Made by a program: the position numbers and the translations under genes
Origin: Franconibacter pulveris DSM 19144
Lineage (GTDB): Bacteria; Pseudomonadota; Gammaproteobacteria; Enterobacterales; Enterobacteriaceae
Direction: 5' to 3'
Assembly: GCA_000621185.1 (NCBI GenBank)
Contig: JHYZ01000015.1
Coordinates: forward strand, 62,001-126,000
DNA length: 64,000 nucleotides
Notes under the pieces: model-generated
The model's database searches: none
Seen by the model: the letters and a program-made list of their open reading frames with translations, nothing else
Told to the model about the DNA's origin: nothing
Shown: positions 44,183 to 53,436 of the stretch, in pieces
Layout: every line of letters begins with the position of its first letter
How positions within the stretch are numbered: position 1 is the stretch's first letter

Positions 44183-44803
44183 GTGCGTTTTATTGTGGTG
44201 CGTCATGCGCAGTCGGAGTGGAACGAGCGCGGCCTCCTGCAGGGCCAGCGGGAGAGCGGCGTCAGCGCCCGCGGTCTGGCGCAGAATGAAGCCCTCCTCG
44301 ACGCGCTCGAGGGTTACCGTATAGACGCGGTGCTTTCCTCGCCCGCCACGCGCGCCCTTTCTACCGCGCACGCCGTTGCCCAGCATCACGCGGCGCCGTT
44401 GCGTATTGACTCCCGTCTGCATGAACAACATCTTGGCGAGTTTCAGGGCATGATGATTCAGGATGTCCTGCGGCTGCATCCGCAAAGCGGCGGCGCGCTG
44501 CTGGCAGGTGATATCGATGCCGTTCCGGCGCACGGTGAGAGCGCCCGCCAGGCAGGCGAGCGGCTTTATCACGCCCTGCTGGACTACGCGCAGGCGCTGC
44601 CTGGCGAAACCGCCTGCGCCGTTACCCATGGCAATACCCTTGCCGCGCTGCTCTGGCGGCTGCATGGCGCAAAACTTGCCGACCCCTTTTCCCGTTACAG
44701 CCCGGCGAACGGCAGCTTTTCGCTGATCGAGGTTCACAATGGCGAACTGAGCGTCTTAAGCTGGGGCCACGCCACACATCTGCTGGCGGCCGGTTGTCTG
44801 TAA
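44183..44803 (+). CDS. Histidine phosphatase (phosphoglycerate mutase-like) family protein
   Basis: 206 residues, start GTG at 44183 fixed by AAGGAG 6 bases upstream. The RHG-type signature is RHAQSEWNERGLLQG, with the phosphorylated His at residue 8, and the second His in CAVTHGNTLAALL (near 152). Members remove phosphate from small metabolites (CobC, GpmB, SixA relatives). Substrate not predictable; cobalamin genes are absent here. Confidence 0.83.
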   Translation: MRFIVVRHAQSEWNERGLLQGQRESGVSARGLAQNEALLDALEGYRIDAVLSSPATRALSTAHAVAQHHAAPLRIDSRLHEQHLGEFQGMMIQDVLRLHPQSGGALLAGDIDAVPAHGESARQAGERLYHALLDYAQALPGETACAVTHGNTLAALLWRLHGAKLADPFSRYSPANGSFSLIEVHNGELSVLSWGHATHLLAAGCL

Positions 44804-44972
44804 GACTGGCAAGAAATCTTTCCAAAAGCCGTTTATAAAAGCTGCCTGCGCCCGGGCAGCCTGGCCGCCTTACTCACTGGCTAATCGCCTTTTTTACGGT
44901 ATATTCCTCTCGCATTTTATTATTAACCAGACGCATCCTCTAAAAAAACCCAATGCGATTTGAATAATAACC

Positions 44973-46157
44973 ATGAGAAAAATAGCGAATAGTCACCTGC
45001 TTCTAATGCTGATCCTGCTGACGGCCGTCGGTCAGATGGCGCAAACCATTTATATTCCCGCTATTGCGGATATCGCTCGCGATATGCACGTACGCGAAGG
45101 CGCGGTACAAAGCGTGATGGCGGCTTATCTGCTGACCTATGGCGCTTCGCAACTGGTTTATGGGCCGATTTCGGACCGCATCGGCCGCCGTCCGGTTATC
45201 TTCGCCGGTATGCTGATTTTTATGCTGGCGACGGTTATCGCCCTGCTGAGCCGCAACCTGACGGTATTGATTATCGCCGGCAGCTTGCAGGGCATGGGGA
45301 CGGGGGTGGCGGGCGTCATGGCCCGCACGCTGCCGCGCGATCTTTACGCCGGGCCAGCGCTGCGCCACGCCAATAGCCTGTTAAATATGGGTATTCTGGT
45401 TAGCCCACTGCTGGCGCCGCTGCTCGGCGGTGTGCTGGACACCCTCTGGGGCTGGCGCGCCTGCTTCGCTTTTCTGCTCGCGCTGTGTGTTGTCGTCTCC
45501 TTCAGCATGTTCCGCTGGCTACCGGAAACGCGCCCGGCGCAGGCGCCGCGTGCCCGGCTGCTCGCCAGCTATAAAACGCTGTTCGGCAGCGGCGCGTTTA
45601 ACTGCTATCTGCTGATGTTGATTGGCGGACTGGCGGGCGTGGCGGTGTTTGAAGCCTGCGCGGGCGTGTTAATGGGCGCAGGGCTTGGATTTAACAGCCT
45701 GACGGTAAGCGTGCTGTTTATTCTGCCGATCCCGGCGGCTTTTTTCGGCGCCTGGTTTGCTGGTCGGCAGCACAAACGTTTTTCCACGTTGATGTGGCAG
45801 GCGGTCATAAGCTGCCTGCTGGCGGGAATAGCCATGTGGCTGCCGGGCTGGTTCGGCGTGATGACGGTCTGGACGCTGCTTATCCCCGCCGCGCTTTTCT
45901 TTTTCGGCGCGGGCATGCTTTTCCCGCTCGCCACCAGCGGCGCGATGGAGCCGTTTCCGTTTCTTGCAGGCACCGCTGGGGCGCTGGTGGGCGGCCTGCA
46001 AAACTGCGGCTCCGGGCTACTCGCCTGGTCATCCGCGCTGTTGCCGCAGGGCGGCCAGTCGAGCCTCGGCATGCTGATGACGGCGATGGGCTTGCTTATC
46101 CTGCTGTGCTGGCTGCCGCTGGCGCACCGCGAACGGCTGCATGGCCAGCCGGTTTAA
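44973..46157 (+). CDS. emrD: Multidrug efflux MFS transporter EmrD
   Basis: 394 residues, twelve helices, DHA1 drug:proton antiporter family; E. coli EmrD is the same length and begins with a similar MRN/MRKIANSHLLLMLILLTAVG segment. The family motif GPISDRIGRRPVIF is in the loop between helices 2 and 3. It exports uncouplers and detergents. Its 3' end overlaps the convergent GH5 gene by 62 bases. Confidence 0.93.
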   Translation: MRKIANSHLLLMLILLTAVGQMAQTIYIPAIADIARDMHVREGAVQSVMAAYLLTYGASQLVYGPISDRIGRRPVIFAGMLIFMLATVIALLSRNLTVLIIAGSLQGMGTGVAGVMARTLPRDLYAGPALRHANSLLNMGILVSPLLAPLLGGVLDTLWGWRACFAFLLALCVVVSFSMFRWLPETRPAQAPRARLLASYKTLFGSGAFNCYLLMLIGGLAGVAVFEACAGVLMGAGLGFNSLTVSVLFILPIPAAFFGAWFAGRQHKRFSTLMWQAVISCLLAGIAMWLPGWFGVMTVWTLLIPAALFFFGAGMLFPLATSGAMEPFPFLAGTAGALVGGLQNCGSGLLAWSSALLPQGGQSSLGMLMTAMGLLILLCWLPLAHRERLHGQPV

Positions 46158-47142
46158 CGACGCTTTTCCCCGCCGCGCATTCCGGCGTTAACATCACCTG
46201 CAACAGCGGCTCCATGGCGGGCCGCCATGCACCCTCTTCCCCATCGTAAAAAAGGTTATCGGCGTTAAGGGCGTACGGAATTTTCGCCTTTTGCAGCTCG
46301 CAGGCCATGAAGTTCGCGAACGCCAGCGTGGAAGCGGACGGCGCGGCTTTTGTCGACTGTCCGGCGGACCAGCCGCCGACCCAGCTGGCGCGCCCCGTTT
46401 TTTGCTGCCAGCGCAGCGCGGCGTTGATGCGCTCGCGAATCGCCGCTTTTTCCGCCGCGGTGCCGGAGGTCCAGGGATATTTGCCGTTCACCTTCTGCGG
46501 CCCCCAGGCAAAGATATGCCATTCGCCCAGCACGTAGCCGCGGTTCTCGACAGGCAGCTTCAGGTTCGCCAGATCTTCCGGCGCGGCGTGCAGCCGCGGG
46601 GCGACAAAGACCATACGCTGCGGATCAACCGCGTGGATAGCCTTAATGGTTTTATCGTAAAGCCGGTTCAGCGCCTGCGGGTTATGGTTCAACCGCTCTG
46701 CCGGTTCGTAGATGAGATCAAACCCCAGCAGCGGATGCTCGCGGCCAAAATAGCGCGCCGTTTCGCTCCACCAGGCGACCACTTTCGCCTCGTTTTCACG
46801 ATCCGGGTCGGACTTGAACGTCTCCGCCTGATAAGCGATAACCGGTACCACGCCATACTGCTCGCAGGCTTCGACAATTTTGCGCAGATGAATGAGCTTT
46901 TGCTCGTTGATCTCCCCTGCCACGCGAATGCGTATATGGCCAAGCCCTTTATCATGAAAATCGCGCACCGCCAGCGGGTCAAACTCGCGGATGCCGCGTT
47001 CGGTGCGCGCCCAGTCGACATCCATGCCGACGCCAAGCTGGGCGGCATAGCGCTGCGCCGTAAGCGGCGTGGCGGCGGGCGCATCGCTCGCCCAGACCGG
47101 CAGACAAAAGCAGAAGGCGGCAAGAGTAAGGAGCGGCTTCAA
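46096..47142 (-). CDS. Secreted glycoside hydrolase, GH5-like, with unusual catalytic motif
   Basis: About 348 residues. I choose the TTG at 47142, preceded by AAGGA, because it yields a clean signal peptide (MKPLLTLAAFCFCLPVWA); an in-frame ATG at 47184 adds 14 residues. A TIM barrel follows with the likely acid/base Glu146 (FDLIYEPAER, where most GH5 enzymes have NEP) and VLGEWHIF near 204. The strand-7 motif reads WVGGWSAG (254-261), lacking the usual nucleophile Glu. The substrate is unknown; it may be a non-standard or inactive hydrolase. Convergent with emrD. Confidence 0.75.
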   Translation of the reverse strand: MKPLLTLAAFCFCLPVWASDAPAATPLTAQRYAAQLGVGMDVDWARTERGIREFDPLAVRDFHDKGLGHIRIRVAGEINEQKLIHLRKIVEACEQYGVVPVIAYQAETFKSDPDRENEAKVVAWWSETARYFGREHPLLGFDLIYEPAERLNHNPQALNRLYDKTIKAIHAVDPQRMVFVAPRLHAAPEDLANLKLPVENRGYVLGEWHIFAWGPQKVNGKYPWTSGTAAEKAAIRERINAALRWQQKTGRASWVGGWSAGQSTKAAPSASTLAFANFMACELQKAKIPYALNADNLFYDGEEGAWRPAMEPLLQVMLTPECAAGKSVVKPAGHAAVRGAPAAASTAG

Positions 47143-47223
47143 CGTATCTTCCTTGCGAACAGGCGGAAAAAGCATTTTTAACATGATTTCTGTACGGCGG
47201 CTTAGCGCGATTGCAACAAAAGT

Positions 47224-47583
47224 TCACGCCCCGCTTATCAGCATAACAAGCTGGCCGAGATGTACCACCGCGAAGAGCAGGGCCAGCATACACACCGCCA
47301 GCGCTATCAACAGCTTAGCGTGCGCGGCGGCGGGGGTTAAAAAATCGCTGCGGGCGGTATCCATCACGTTGCGCTGACGGGCGTAACCGTAAAGCACGCC
47401 TGCCACAATGAAACCCGCGGCGATAGCCACCCAGAACAGCATGCCCGCCTGCTGCCAGCTGTGGCGCAGCGCCAGCATCAGCAGCGCGCCGTAGCCAAGA
47501 AAGGTGCGAAACCAGGCAAGCGACGTGCGTTCCGGCTGCAGGCCCGGGTCGGCGATACGCCGCGCGCGGCGGCTATCGGCCAT
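47224..47583 (-). CDS. yidG: YidG, DUF202 inner-membrane protein
   Basis: 119 residues with three predicted helices; RRIADPGLQPERTSLAWFRT is nearly the E. coli YidG start. Function unknown. Its first 11 bases overlap the end of yidH, another DUF202 gene, so the two are a coupled pair and may form a heteromer. Confidence 0.92.
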   Translation of the reverse strand: MADSRRARRIADPGLQPERTSLAWFRTFLGYGALLMLALRHSWQQAGMLFWVAIAAGFIVAGVLYGYARQRNVMDTARSDFLTPAAAHAKLLIALAVCMLALLFAVVHLGQLVMLISGA

Positions 47584-47920
47584 ATATCACCATGACTATT
47601 ACCGCGAGGGCGACCAGCAGCATCAGCAGGCTTATCCCCGCAAGTGCGCGGGTGTAGGGCAGATCGGCTTTCAGGCGCATCGCTTTTTCAACGTTCAGCC
47701 AGCGCAGATAGCCATAAAGGGCAAGCCCACCCGCAAACAGACAGAGCAGCAAGGCGACGCCCTCGCGCACCAGCGGCGAAGCGAGATCCGGCGCGAACTG
47801 ATCAAGCCCCACGCCTGCGGCGAGAAACCCCAGCGCGGTGCGAATCCAGGCAAGAAAAGTGCGTTCGTTGGCCAGCGAAAAGCGGTAGTCCGGCGCTTCG
47901 CCGGTGCGGGAAAGTTTCAT
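47573..47920 (-). CDS. yidH: YidH, DUF202 inner-membrane protein
   Basis: 115 residues, the same length as E. coli YidH, with the family motif FSLANERTFLAWIRTALGFLA (residues 14-34) and three membrane helices. Function unknown. First gene of the yidHG pair; AGGAGA precedes its ATG. Confidence 0.92.
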   Translation of the reverse strand: MKLSRTGEAPDYRFSLANERTFLAWIRTALGFLAAGVGLDQFAPDLASPLVREGVALLLCLFAGGLALYGYLRWLNVEKAMRLKADLPYTRALAGISLLMLLVALAVIVMVIYGR

Positions 47921-48024
47921 TGCGTCTCCTGTGCCGGGCTTTATCCCAAAAGTAAGCTATTTAAGCATAAGCGGGGAAAAGCTGCTCGCGCAGGACGCGC
48001 CGTGAGGAAAGGGGGAAAAGCGTA

Positions 48025-48050
48025 TAAAAAAGGCCCCGCTACGGGGCCTT
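48025..48050 (-). terminator. ibpB terminator
   Basis: Nine-bp stem AAGGCCCCG/CGGGGCCTT with a three-base loop, followed on the minus strand by TTTTTTA. Confidence 0.85.
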
Positions 48051-48074
48051 TTGATGATGCCGTTACGGCAGTGA

Positions 48075-48560
48075 TTAGCTGTTCTGGCTTTCGCTGTGGC
48101 TCAGCGCCGGGCGCTCGCCTTCGATGACGCGGTCGTCACTCAGCGCGCGCGGCTGGCCGATGGCGATGCGCTGCGGCGCCAGGGCTTCTGGCAGGTTACG
48201 CACCAGATCGATGTGCAACAGGCCGTTGACGAAGCTTGCACCGGACACTTCCATATGTTCAGCCAGGGTAAAACTCAGGCTGAAGGGTTGCAGCACCAGA
48301 CCCTGATGCAGCCATTTCGGCTCGGTTTCCGGCTTCACCGGGTTGCCTTTGACGCTCAGGCGAGTGCCTTCCAGTTCCACGTCCAGATCTTCCTGACGGA
48401 AACCTGCTAACGCAAGGGTAATGCGGTAGTGGTTGTCGTCGCTTTTTTCGATGTTATAGGGCGGGAAGGTCTGGCTTTCACCGGCGTTCAGCATCGCGTT
48501 GGCCAGCTTGTCAAAGCCAATCCACTGACGGAAAAAGGGGGATAAATCATAGTTACGCAT
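48075..48560 (-). CDS. ibpB: Small heat shock protein IbpB
   Basis: 161 residues from the ATG at 48560 (AAGGAG 7 bases upstream). The alpha-crystallin domain is at about 35-130; it begins [20 protein letters not shown] and contains the I-x-I motif RIAIG. It binds unfolding proteins with IbpA and hands them to DnaK/ClpB. The C-terminal tail after IAIG is about 20 residues longer than in E. coli (142 residues in total there). Second gene of ibpAB. Confidence 0.93.
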   Translation of the reverse strand: MRNYDLSPFFRQWIGFDKLANAMLNAGESQTFPPYNIEKSDDNHYRITLALAGFRQEDLDVELEGTRLSVKGNPVKPETEPKWLHQGLVLQPFSLSFTLAEHMEVSGASFVNGLLHIDLVRNLPEALAPQRIAIGQPRALSDDRVIEGERPALSHSESQNS

Positions 48561-48676
48561 AACGTTTCTCCTTCTTTGAAGCGAGTTTTTACGGCCAGCG
48601 TATGCGGGCTGGCTGTGCTCCCGTTCGGCGAGCACGACTACAGTTAACGTGGGCCGCGAAAGCGTGCCCAGAGAAA

Positions 48677-49093
48677 TTAGTTACCGATTTCGATACGGCG
48701 CGGTTTTTTCGCTTCCGGAATAACGCGCTCAAGGTCGATATAGAGCAGACCGTTCACCAGGTTCGCGCCACGTACGAAGATGTTTTCGGCGAGCTGGAAT
48801 TTACGCTCGAAGTTGCGCTCGGCGATACCCTGATACAGGTAGGTCCGTTCTTTCTGCTCCGGCGCATGGGAGCCTTTCACTACCAACAGGTTATCCTGCG
48901 CGGTGATCTCCAGTTCGCTCTCGGCGAAACCGGCCACAGCGATGGCGATACGGTAGTGGTTTTCATCCACCAGCTCCACGTTGTACGGAGGGTAGCCGCC
49001 GTTGCTCTGGCTCTGGTTGTTCTCAAGCAGGTTGAACAGACGGTCAAAACCGATGGCGGAACGATAAAGCGGGGATAAGTCAAAATTACGCAT
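48677..49093 (-). CDS. ibpA: Small heat shock protein IbpA
   Basis: 138 residues, one more than E. coli IbpA. N-terminal [20 protein letters not shown], alpha-crystallin domain, and the C-terminal I-x-I motif RRIEIGN. ATP-independent holdase on aggregated proteins. Transcribed with ibpB from a sigma-32 promoter; its leader probably includes an RNA thermometer. Confidence 0.95.
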   Translation of the reverse strand: MRNFDLSPLYRSAIGFDRLFNLLENNQSQSNGGYPPYNVELVDENHYRIAIAVAGFAESELEITAQDNLLVVKGSHAPEQKERTYLYQGIAERNFERKFQLAENIFVRGANLVNGLLYIDLERVIPEAKKPRRIEIGN

Positions 49094-49140
49094 AACAACG
49101 AGCTCCTGAAATCAGCGAGATAAAAAGTAACGTCTTCCCG
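49094..49140 (-). promoter_or_regulatory. ROSE-type RNA thermometer in the ibpA leader
   Basis: Upstream of the ATG the minus strand reads TCGCTGATTTCAGGAGC. The UCGCU (49114-49118) can fold on the AGGAG ribosome site (49103-49107) in the way of the UYGCU/AGGA pairing of ROSE elements, which melts at heat-shock temperature. Based on this motif and on E. coli ibpA having one. Confidence 0.55.
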
Positions 49141-49203
49141 AAGGACAGACTGGCGTGACGCCAACACCCATGCGGCATGTTGCTCTTCGGTCACACCTGT
49201 AAA

Positions 49204-49229
49204 ATGGGTTCGCCCATCCACTTTTCAAG
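49204..49229 (-). promoter_or_regulatory. Sigma-32 heat-shock promoter of ibpAB
   Basis: Minus-strand CTTGAAA (49223-49229), a 13-base spacer, and ACCCATTTT starting at 49209, close to the CTTGAAA-N11-16-CCCCAT consensus. Confidence 0.8.
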
Positions 49230-49401
49230 AGGAATCGAGCCGGTTTTTTTGCGGTTTACATTTCTTTGCTTAGACTGGGTAGAGGAACTTTTTATCAAAC
49301 TGCGACAGCCTCCACACAGCAGAGAAAGAGCGCTATTCATTCTGAACCGGGGACGTTATACCTCGGAGCCATACGGCAGAGCTGTCTATTCACCAATAAG
49401 A

Positions 49402-49728
49402 ATGAACATGAAAAAGAGACTCAGGGTAGGGCTGTTCACCGTCGGAGCGATGGCGCTCAGCGGCTGTTCAAGCATGATGTCACATACTGGCGGCGGCGAG
49501 CAGGGCTATTACCCCGGTACTCGCAACAGCTACAAAATGCTGGTGGACGGCAACACCAGTTGGGGACTAAAACCGCTGGTGGCGCTTGATATGCCCTTTA
49601 CGGTGGTGGCGGATACGCTGCTGGTGCCGTGGGACGCCTTTCGCACTGACAAATCGGTCAAAGCGCGGGTGGAAGAGAGCGAGAAAAAAAACTACGCCAT
49701 CAACGCCGCCATTCCGCCCGCTATCTGA
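49402..49728 (+). CDS. yidQ: YidQ, DUF1375/YceK-family lipoprotein
   Basis: 108 residues from the ATG at 49402 (an ATG two codons later is also possible). Lipoprotein signal with lipobox ALSGC; the mature part MSHTGGGEQGYYPGTRNSY and LDMPFTVVADTLLVPWD matches E. coli YidQ. Function unknown. It converges with yidR, one base apart. Confidence 0.9.
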   Translation: MNMKKRLRVGLFTVGAMALSGCSSMMSHTGGGEQGYYPGTRNSYKMLVDGNTSWGLKPLVALDMPFTVVADTLLVPWDAFRTDKSVKARVEESEKKNYAINAAIPPAI

Positions 49729-49729
49729 G

Positions 49730-50980
49730 TTAACGCCCGGTTGCGGTCATCCAGAGCTGGCGGAAACCTGCCGTCTCCTGCATCCAGGCAATCTTTTCGC
49801 CATCCGGCGAGAACACCACCGCGTCGGCGGAAATTTCGCTCTCCTGAACAGGCGTTAACGGGGTGATGTTCCCTGTCTGCGCGTCGCACAATACGATGCG
49901 ATTCTGCTGCACAAAACCCAGTGCCTCGCCGGAAGGATGCCAGTTAAAAGCCGACTGCACGCCCTGTTCGCCATGGGTAAGCTGTCGCGGCTCGCCGCCG
50001 TTGGGCGAGAGAAGCCACAGCTGCGCCACGCCATTCTCATCTTTCATTAAAAAAGCGAGCTCGCTGCCCTGCGGATTGCTGCGCACCCAGTGGCGCGGCG
50101 TGGTGGCAAGCCCCGGGTGGCGGCGCGCATGGGTAAACGTCAGGCGGCGCTGCATGACGCCCGCAGGCGGGGCGGGCATGGCGCTGTCGTCGCCCGGGAA
50201 TGCCTGCTTCCACACCGCCTCGTCTTCAGGGAGATCAACGATAAACAGCTCCGGCACTTTTTCGCCGCTTGCCGAGAGCGTGTCGCCAATAAACGCCAGC
50301 GCCCGGCGCTGCAGGCTGCCATCCGCTTTCAGATAGCCGTGATGTCCCACCCAGCCCTCTTCATAGGCGCGGTTAATCTCGTCGCTGCCGGGACGAGGCG
50401 CGGGCGTGGTGCGGCTTACCAGCGCGCACCAGCGGCTACCGGCGTACTCGCGCGGATGCTGGAAACCCGGCGTGACAGGCCCAAACGGCAGCGCCACGCC
50501 GACGTTGCGTAAATCAAGCTTCGGGTCGCGTTCATGCAGCACGTGATCGTTATAGGTAAAGCTCAGCCACGCGCCGTCCGGGCTAAACACATGCACATGG
50601 CTGCCGCCGCGCAGCGCGCCCGGCGTAAAAGGCGGCGTGATGTCCATGGCGTCCAGGTTCGTCGCCTGGCCGTTTTCCACCACCACGCCGCGGCGATGAT
50701 GGAAATCGTAGCGCCAGGCATCGTCAGGGTTTTCCGGGCCGTGAATAAAAACATACTGCGCTTTTTGTGGGTTAACCGTCACCACGCCCACATGCGCGCC
50801 CTGCGTAGCGCGGTAAATGACCGCGACCTCACCTGTTTCCACATTCACCTGTTCAATGGTTTCACCGGTAAACGAGGCGCCGGAAGGGCGCACATCAAAG
50901 GCGAGCCAGCGGCTGTCCGGCGTCCAGGTATTGATATTGGTAAGCTGATGATGACGCGAGGCGAAAGTAAGCTGTTTCAT
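49730..50980 (-). CDS. yidR: YidR, DUF3748 beta-propeller protein
   Basis: 416 residues; E. coli YidR is about the same length. TolB-like WD40/PD40 repeats are visible (WTPDSRWLAFDVRP, FSPDGAWLSFTYND, NWHPSGEALGFVQQ, FSPDGEKIAWMQE). No signal peptide, so probably cytoplasmic. Function unknown; in several enterobacteria it travels with the dgo genes, as here. Confidence 0.92.
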   Translation of the reverse strand: MKQLTFASRHHQLTNINTWTPDSRWLAFDVRPSGASFTGETIEQVNVETGEVAVIYRATQGAHVGVVTVNPQKAQYVFIHGPENPDDAWRYDFHHRRGVVVENGQATNLDAMDITPPFTPGALRGGSHVHVFSPDGAWLSFTYNDHVLHERDPKLDLRNVGVALPFGPVTPGFQHPREYAGSRWCALVSRTTPAPRPGSDEINRAYEEGWVGHHGYLKADGSLQRRALAFIGDTLSASGEKVPELFIVDLPEDEAVWKQAFPGDDSAMPAPPAGVMQRRLTFTHARRHPGLATTPRHWVRSNPQGSELAFLMKDENGVAQLWLLSPNGGEPRQLTHGEQGVQSAFNWHPSGEALGFVQQNRIVLCDAQTGNITPLTPVQESEISADAVVFSPDGEKIAWMQETAGFRQLWMTATGR

Positions 50981-50983
50981 AAA

Positions 50984-51015
50984 TAAAAAACCCTGAAGCG
51001 AGAATCGCCTCAGGG
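50984..51015 (-). terminator. Terminator of the hydroxyacid dehydrogenase operon
   Basis: Hairpin CCCTGAAGCGA/TCGCCTCAGGG with one mismatch, followed on the minus strand by GGGTTTTTTATTT. It stands between the dehydrogenase stop and the yidR start. Confidence 0.75.
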
Positions 51016-51040
51016 TAAAAGATTTACGCAGAAAAACCTA

Positions 51041-51973
51041 TCAGGGAACGGGCGTCACCAGCGGCGCGCCCGCAAACCAGGCGTGCACGTTCTCCAGCAC
51101 CAGCCGGGACATCTCGCGACGCGTTTCCCAGGTGGCGCTCGCCATGTGCGGGGTAATCACCACGTTGTCGCGCTGTTGCAGCGCGGCGGGAACGTTGGGC
51201 TCGTTCGCGAAAACATCCAGCCCCGCGCCGGCGATAAGGTTGTTTTCCAGCGCGTGGACCAGCGCCGCCTCATCCACCACGCTGCCGCGAGAGATGTTAA
51301 TCAATATGCCCTGCGGCCCCAGCGCCGCCAGCACGGACTGGTTGATAAGCCCACGCGTTTGCGCGCCGCCCGGGGCGCACACCATCAGAAAATCACTCTG
51401 CGCCGCCAGCTCATGCAGGTCGGCGACATAACGGTACGGCAGTGAGCGGTGATGATTGCGGTCGGTATAGCTGATTTCCATATCAAACGCCTGGGCGCGG
51501 CGCGCGATGGCCTGGCCGATGCGGCCCATGCCGAAAATACCCAGCCGCGCACCGGAGACTTTGCGCGTCCATTGAAAACCGCCCTGCCGCCAGCCGCCCT
51601 GCTCGATGAACTTTTGCGCCGCGACGATTTTGCGCGACGTCGCCAGCATCAGCCCCATCGCCAGGTCCGCCACATCGTCAGTCAGTACGCCCGGCGTGTG
51701 GGTGACCTGCACGCCATGATCCCGCGCCGCCGCCACGTCCACGCCGTCGTAGCCGACGCCAAACACCGCGATAAGCTTCAGCGCGGGCAGCGAGGCGATG
51801 AATTCACGCGTCACCACCGCTTCGCCATTGGTGATAACCACCGTGATTTCATCCGCAATGGCGGCGAGATCGGCGGCGGTCATCTGCGCCAGTTCGCGCA
51901 GATCGTAGTGCTCGCTCAGTTCCGCAGTCAGCGCATCGGGCAGGTAAGCTTGCTTAAGTACTTTCTGTTTCAT
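51041..51973 (-). CDS. D-2-hydroxyacid dehydrogenase (hydroxypyruvate/glyoxylate/2-ketoacid reductase type)
   Basis: 310 residues of the D-isomer-specific 2-hydroxyacid dehydrogenase family: cofactor loop IFGMGRIGQAIARRA (near 148), and catalytic Arg in NISRGSVVDE, Glu in ANEPNVP and His in ITPHMASATWETR. The residue after the glycine loop segment is in YTDRNHHR, suggesting NADP(H) because of the basic residues. It begins 9 bases after an ACS-family transporter gene, so it probably acts on the imported sugar acid or 2-keto acid. Not one of the chromosomal ghrA/ghrB orthologues that I can confirm. Confidence 0.83.
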   Translation of the reverse strand: MKQKVLKQAYLPDALTAELSEHYDLRELAQMTAADLAAIADEITVVITNGEAVVTREFIASLPALKLIAVFGVGYDGVDVAAARDHGVQVTHTPGVLTDDVADLAMGLMLATSRKIVAAQKFIEQGGWRQGGFQWTRKVSGARLGIFGMGRIGQAIARRAQAFDMEISYTDRNHHRSLPYRYVADLHELAAQSDFLMVCAPGGAQTRGLINQSVLAALGPQGILINISRGSVVDEAALVHALENNLIAGAGLDVFANEPNVPAALQQRDNVVITPHMASATWETRREMSRLVLENVHAWFAGAPLVTPVP

Positions 51974-51982
51974 GTTCCTTCC

Positions 51983-53293
51983 TTAAGAGAGACGGGAGGC
52001 GGGCTGTTCCGCAGCGCGAGAACGCGTCGGGCGCGACACCAGAATGCCGATAACGCCGCCGATAATGAGCGCCACCGCCACAATCAGCAGCCCGTAGTGG
52101 TAGCTGTTGGTCATGTCTTTGATTTTGCCAAGAAGGGGCGGCAGCCCCAGGCCGACAAAGTTCGCCACAGTATTGATAAAAGCGATGGACGCCGCCGCCG
52201 CCACGCCCGCCAGCTTCTCGGTGGTGACCGCCCAGAAAATAGGCGTAAGCGCGAAGTTGAAGCCCACCGTCAGCACCAGCAGCCCATACGCCACCAGCAG
52301 GTTGCTGGAGTAAATGGCAATGGCGAGCGAAAGGCCGGAGATAATCAACGGCAAACCAAGGTGCCAGGAGCGTTCGTTGGTGGTGTCCGAATGGCGGCCG
52401 TTGAGATACATAAACAGGCAGGCGGCGATAAACGGCACCGCAGAGAGCAGGCTTATTACGATGTTGCTCTGCTCGCTTGCCATGCTCTTGATGATTAGCG
52501 GCAGGAAAAGCGTAATGCCGATGGAGCCGAACGCCTGCAGGAACCAGACCAGGCTCAACAGCAGCACGGTTTTGTTTTTTAGCGCGCTAAGCCAGCTATG
52601 GTTACTGCCAACCTCCACACTCGCGTTATCCCGCGCGAGCTGCGCCTTCAGCCAGCCTTTCTGCTCAGTAGAGAGCCATGGCGCATGGTCCGGCGTTTGC
52701 GGCAGGCGCCACAGCACCAGAACGCCGAGCACGATGGCCGGCACGCCCTCAATAGCGAACAGCCAGCGCCAGCCGGCGATATCGGCGATGCCGTGCATGT
52801 TCAGAATGGTGCCGGAAATCGGCAGGCCGATAATCGACGCCATCACCGAGCCCATATAGAAAAAGGACATGGCCCGCGCGCGGTTGCTTTTCGGAAACCA
52901 GCAGGAGATGTAATAGATGATGCCCGGCGTAAAGCCCGCTTCCGCCATGCCGAGCAAAAAGCGCATCACGTAAAGCTGGGTCGGCGTTTGCACCAACGAC
53001 ATCCCGGCGCTGACGATGCCCCAGGTTATCATGATGCGCGCAATCCAGACCCGCGCGCCGACTTTGGTCATGATGACGTTGCTGGGAATTTCGAAAATAA
53101 TGTAGGAGATATAGAACATTCCCACGCCGAGGCCATACATGCTGGCGCTCAGCCCGAGGTCGGCGTTCATTTGCAGCGCCGCGATGGAGATATTGGTTTT
53201 ATCAAGGTTGGCAACGAAGTAGCAGATGATAATAAAGGGAATTATCTTCGCGTTAAGCTGCCGTAAGGTCGTAGTGTACAGATCGGTATTCAT
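51983..53293 (-). CDS. MFS transporter, anion:cation symporter (sugar acid/organic acid) family
   Basis: 436 residues, twelve helices. ACS-family marks: VANLDKTNISIAAL in helix 1 and RFLLGMAEAGFTPGIIYYIS in helix 4. Related carriers take up tartrate, phthalate, 2-ketogluconate and other carboxylates with protons. It is co-transcribed with the hydroxyacid dehydrogenase downstream and lies beside the galactonate genes, so a sugar acid substrate is likely but not proven. Confidence 0.85.
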   Translation of the reverse strand: MNTDLYTTTLRQLNAKIIPFIIICYFVANLDKTNISIAALQMNADLGLSASMYGLGVGMFYISYIIFEIPSNVIMTKVGARVWIARIMITWGIVSAGMSLVQTPTQLYVMRFLLGMAEAGFTPGIIYYISCWFPKSNRARAMSFFYMGSVMASIIGLPISGTILNMHGIADIAGWRWLFAIEGVPAIVLGVLVLWRLPQTPDHAPWLSTEQKGWLKAQLARDNASVEVGSNHSWLSALKNKTVLLLSLVWFLQAFGSIGITLFLPLIIKSMASEQSNIVISLLSAVPFIAACLFMYLNGRHSDTTNERSWHLGLPLIISGLSLAIAIYSSNLLVAYGLLVLTVGFNFALTPIFWAVTTEKLAGVAAAASIAFINTVANFVGLGLPPLLGKIKDMTNSYHYGLLIVAVALIIGGVIGILVSRPTRSRAAEQPASRLS

Positions 53294-53436
53294 AGCAGAA
53301 CCCTCTCAGTTGGCCGCTCGTGGCGGCCGGTTAGTTATAATGTTGAACGGTTACCGCCCGGCGCGATGCTGACAACCGGACGGTAACGCTTGTAATGCAC
53401 TCCCTCGCCTGTTTTCACCTTCTCTCTTAACGGGCC

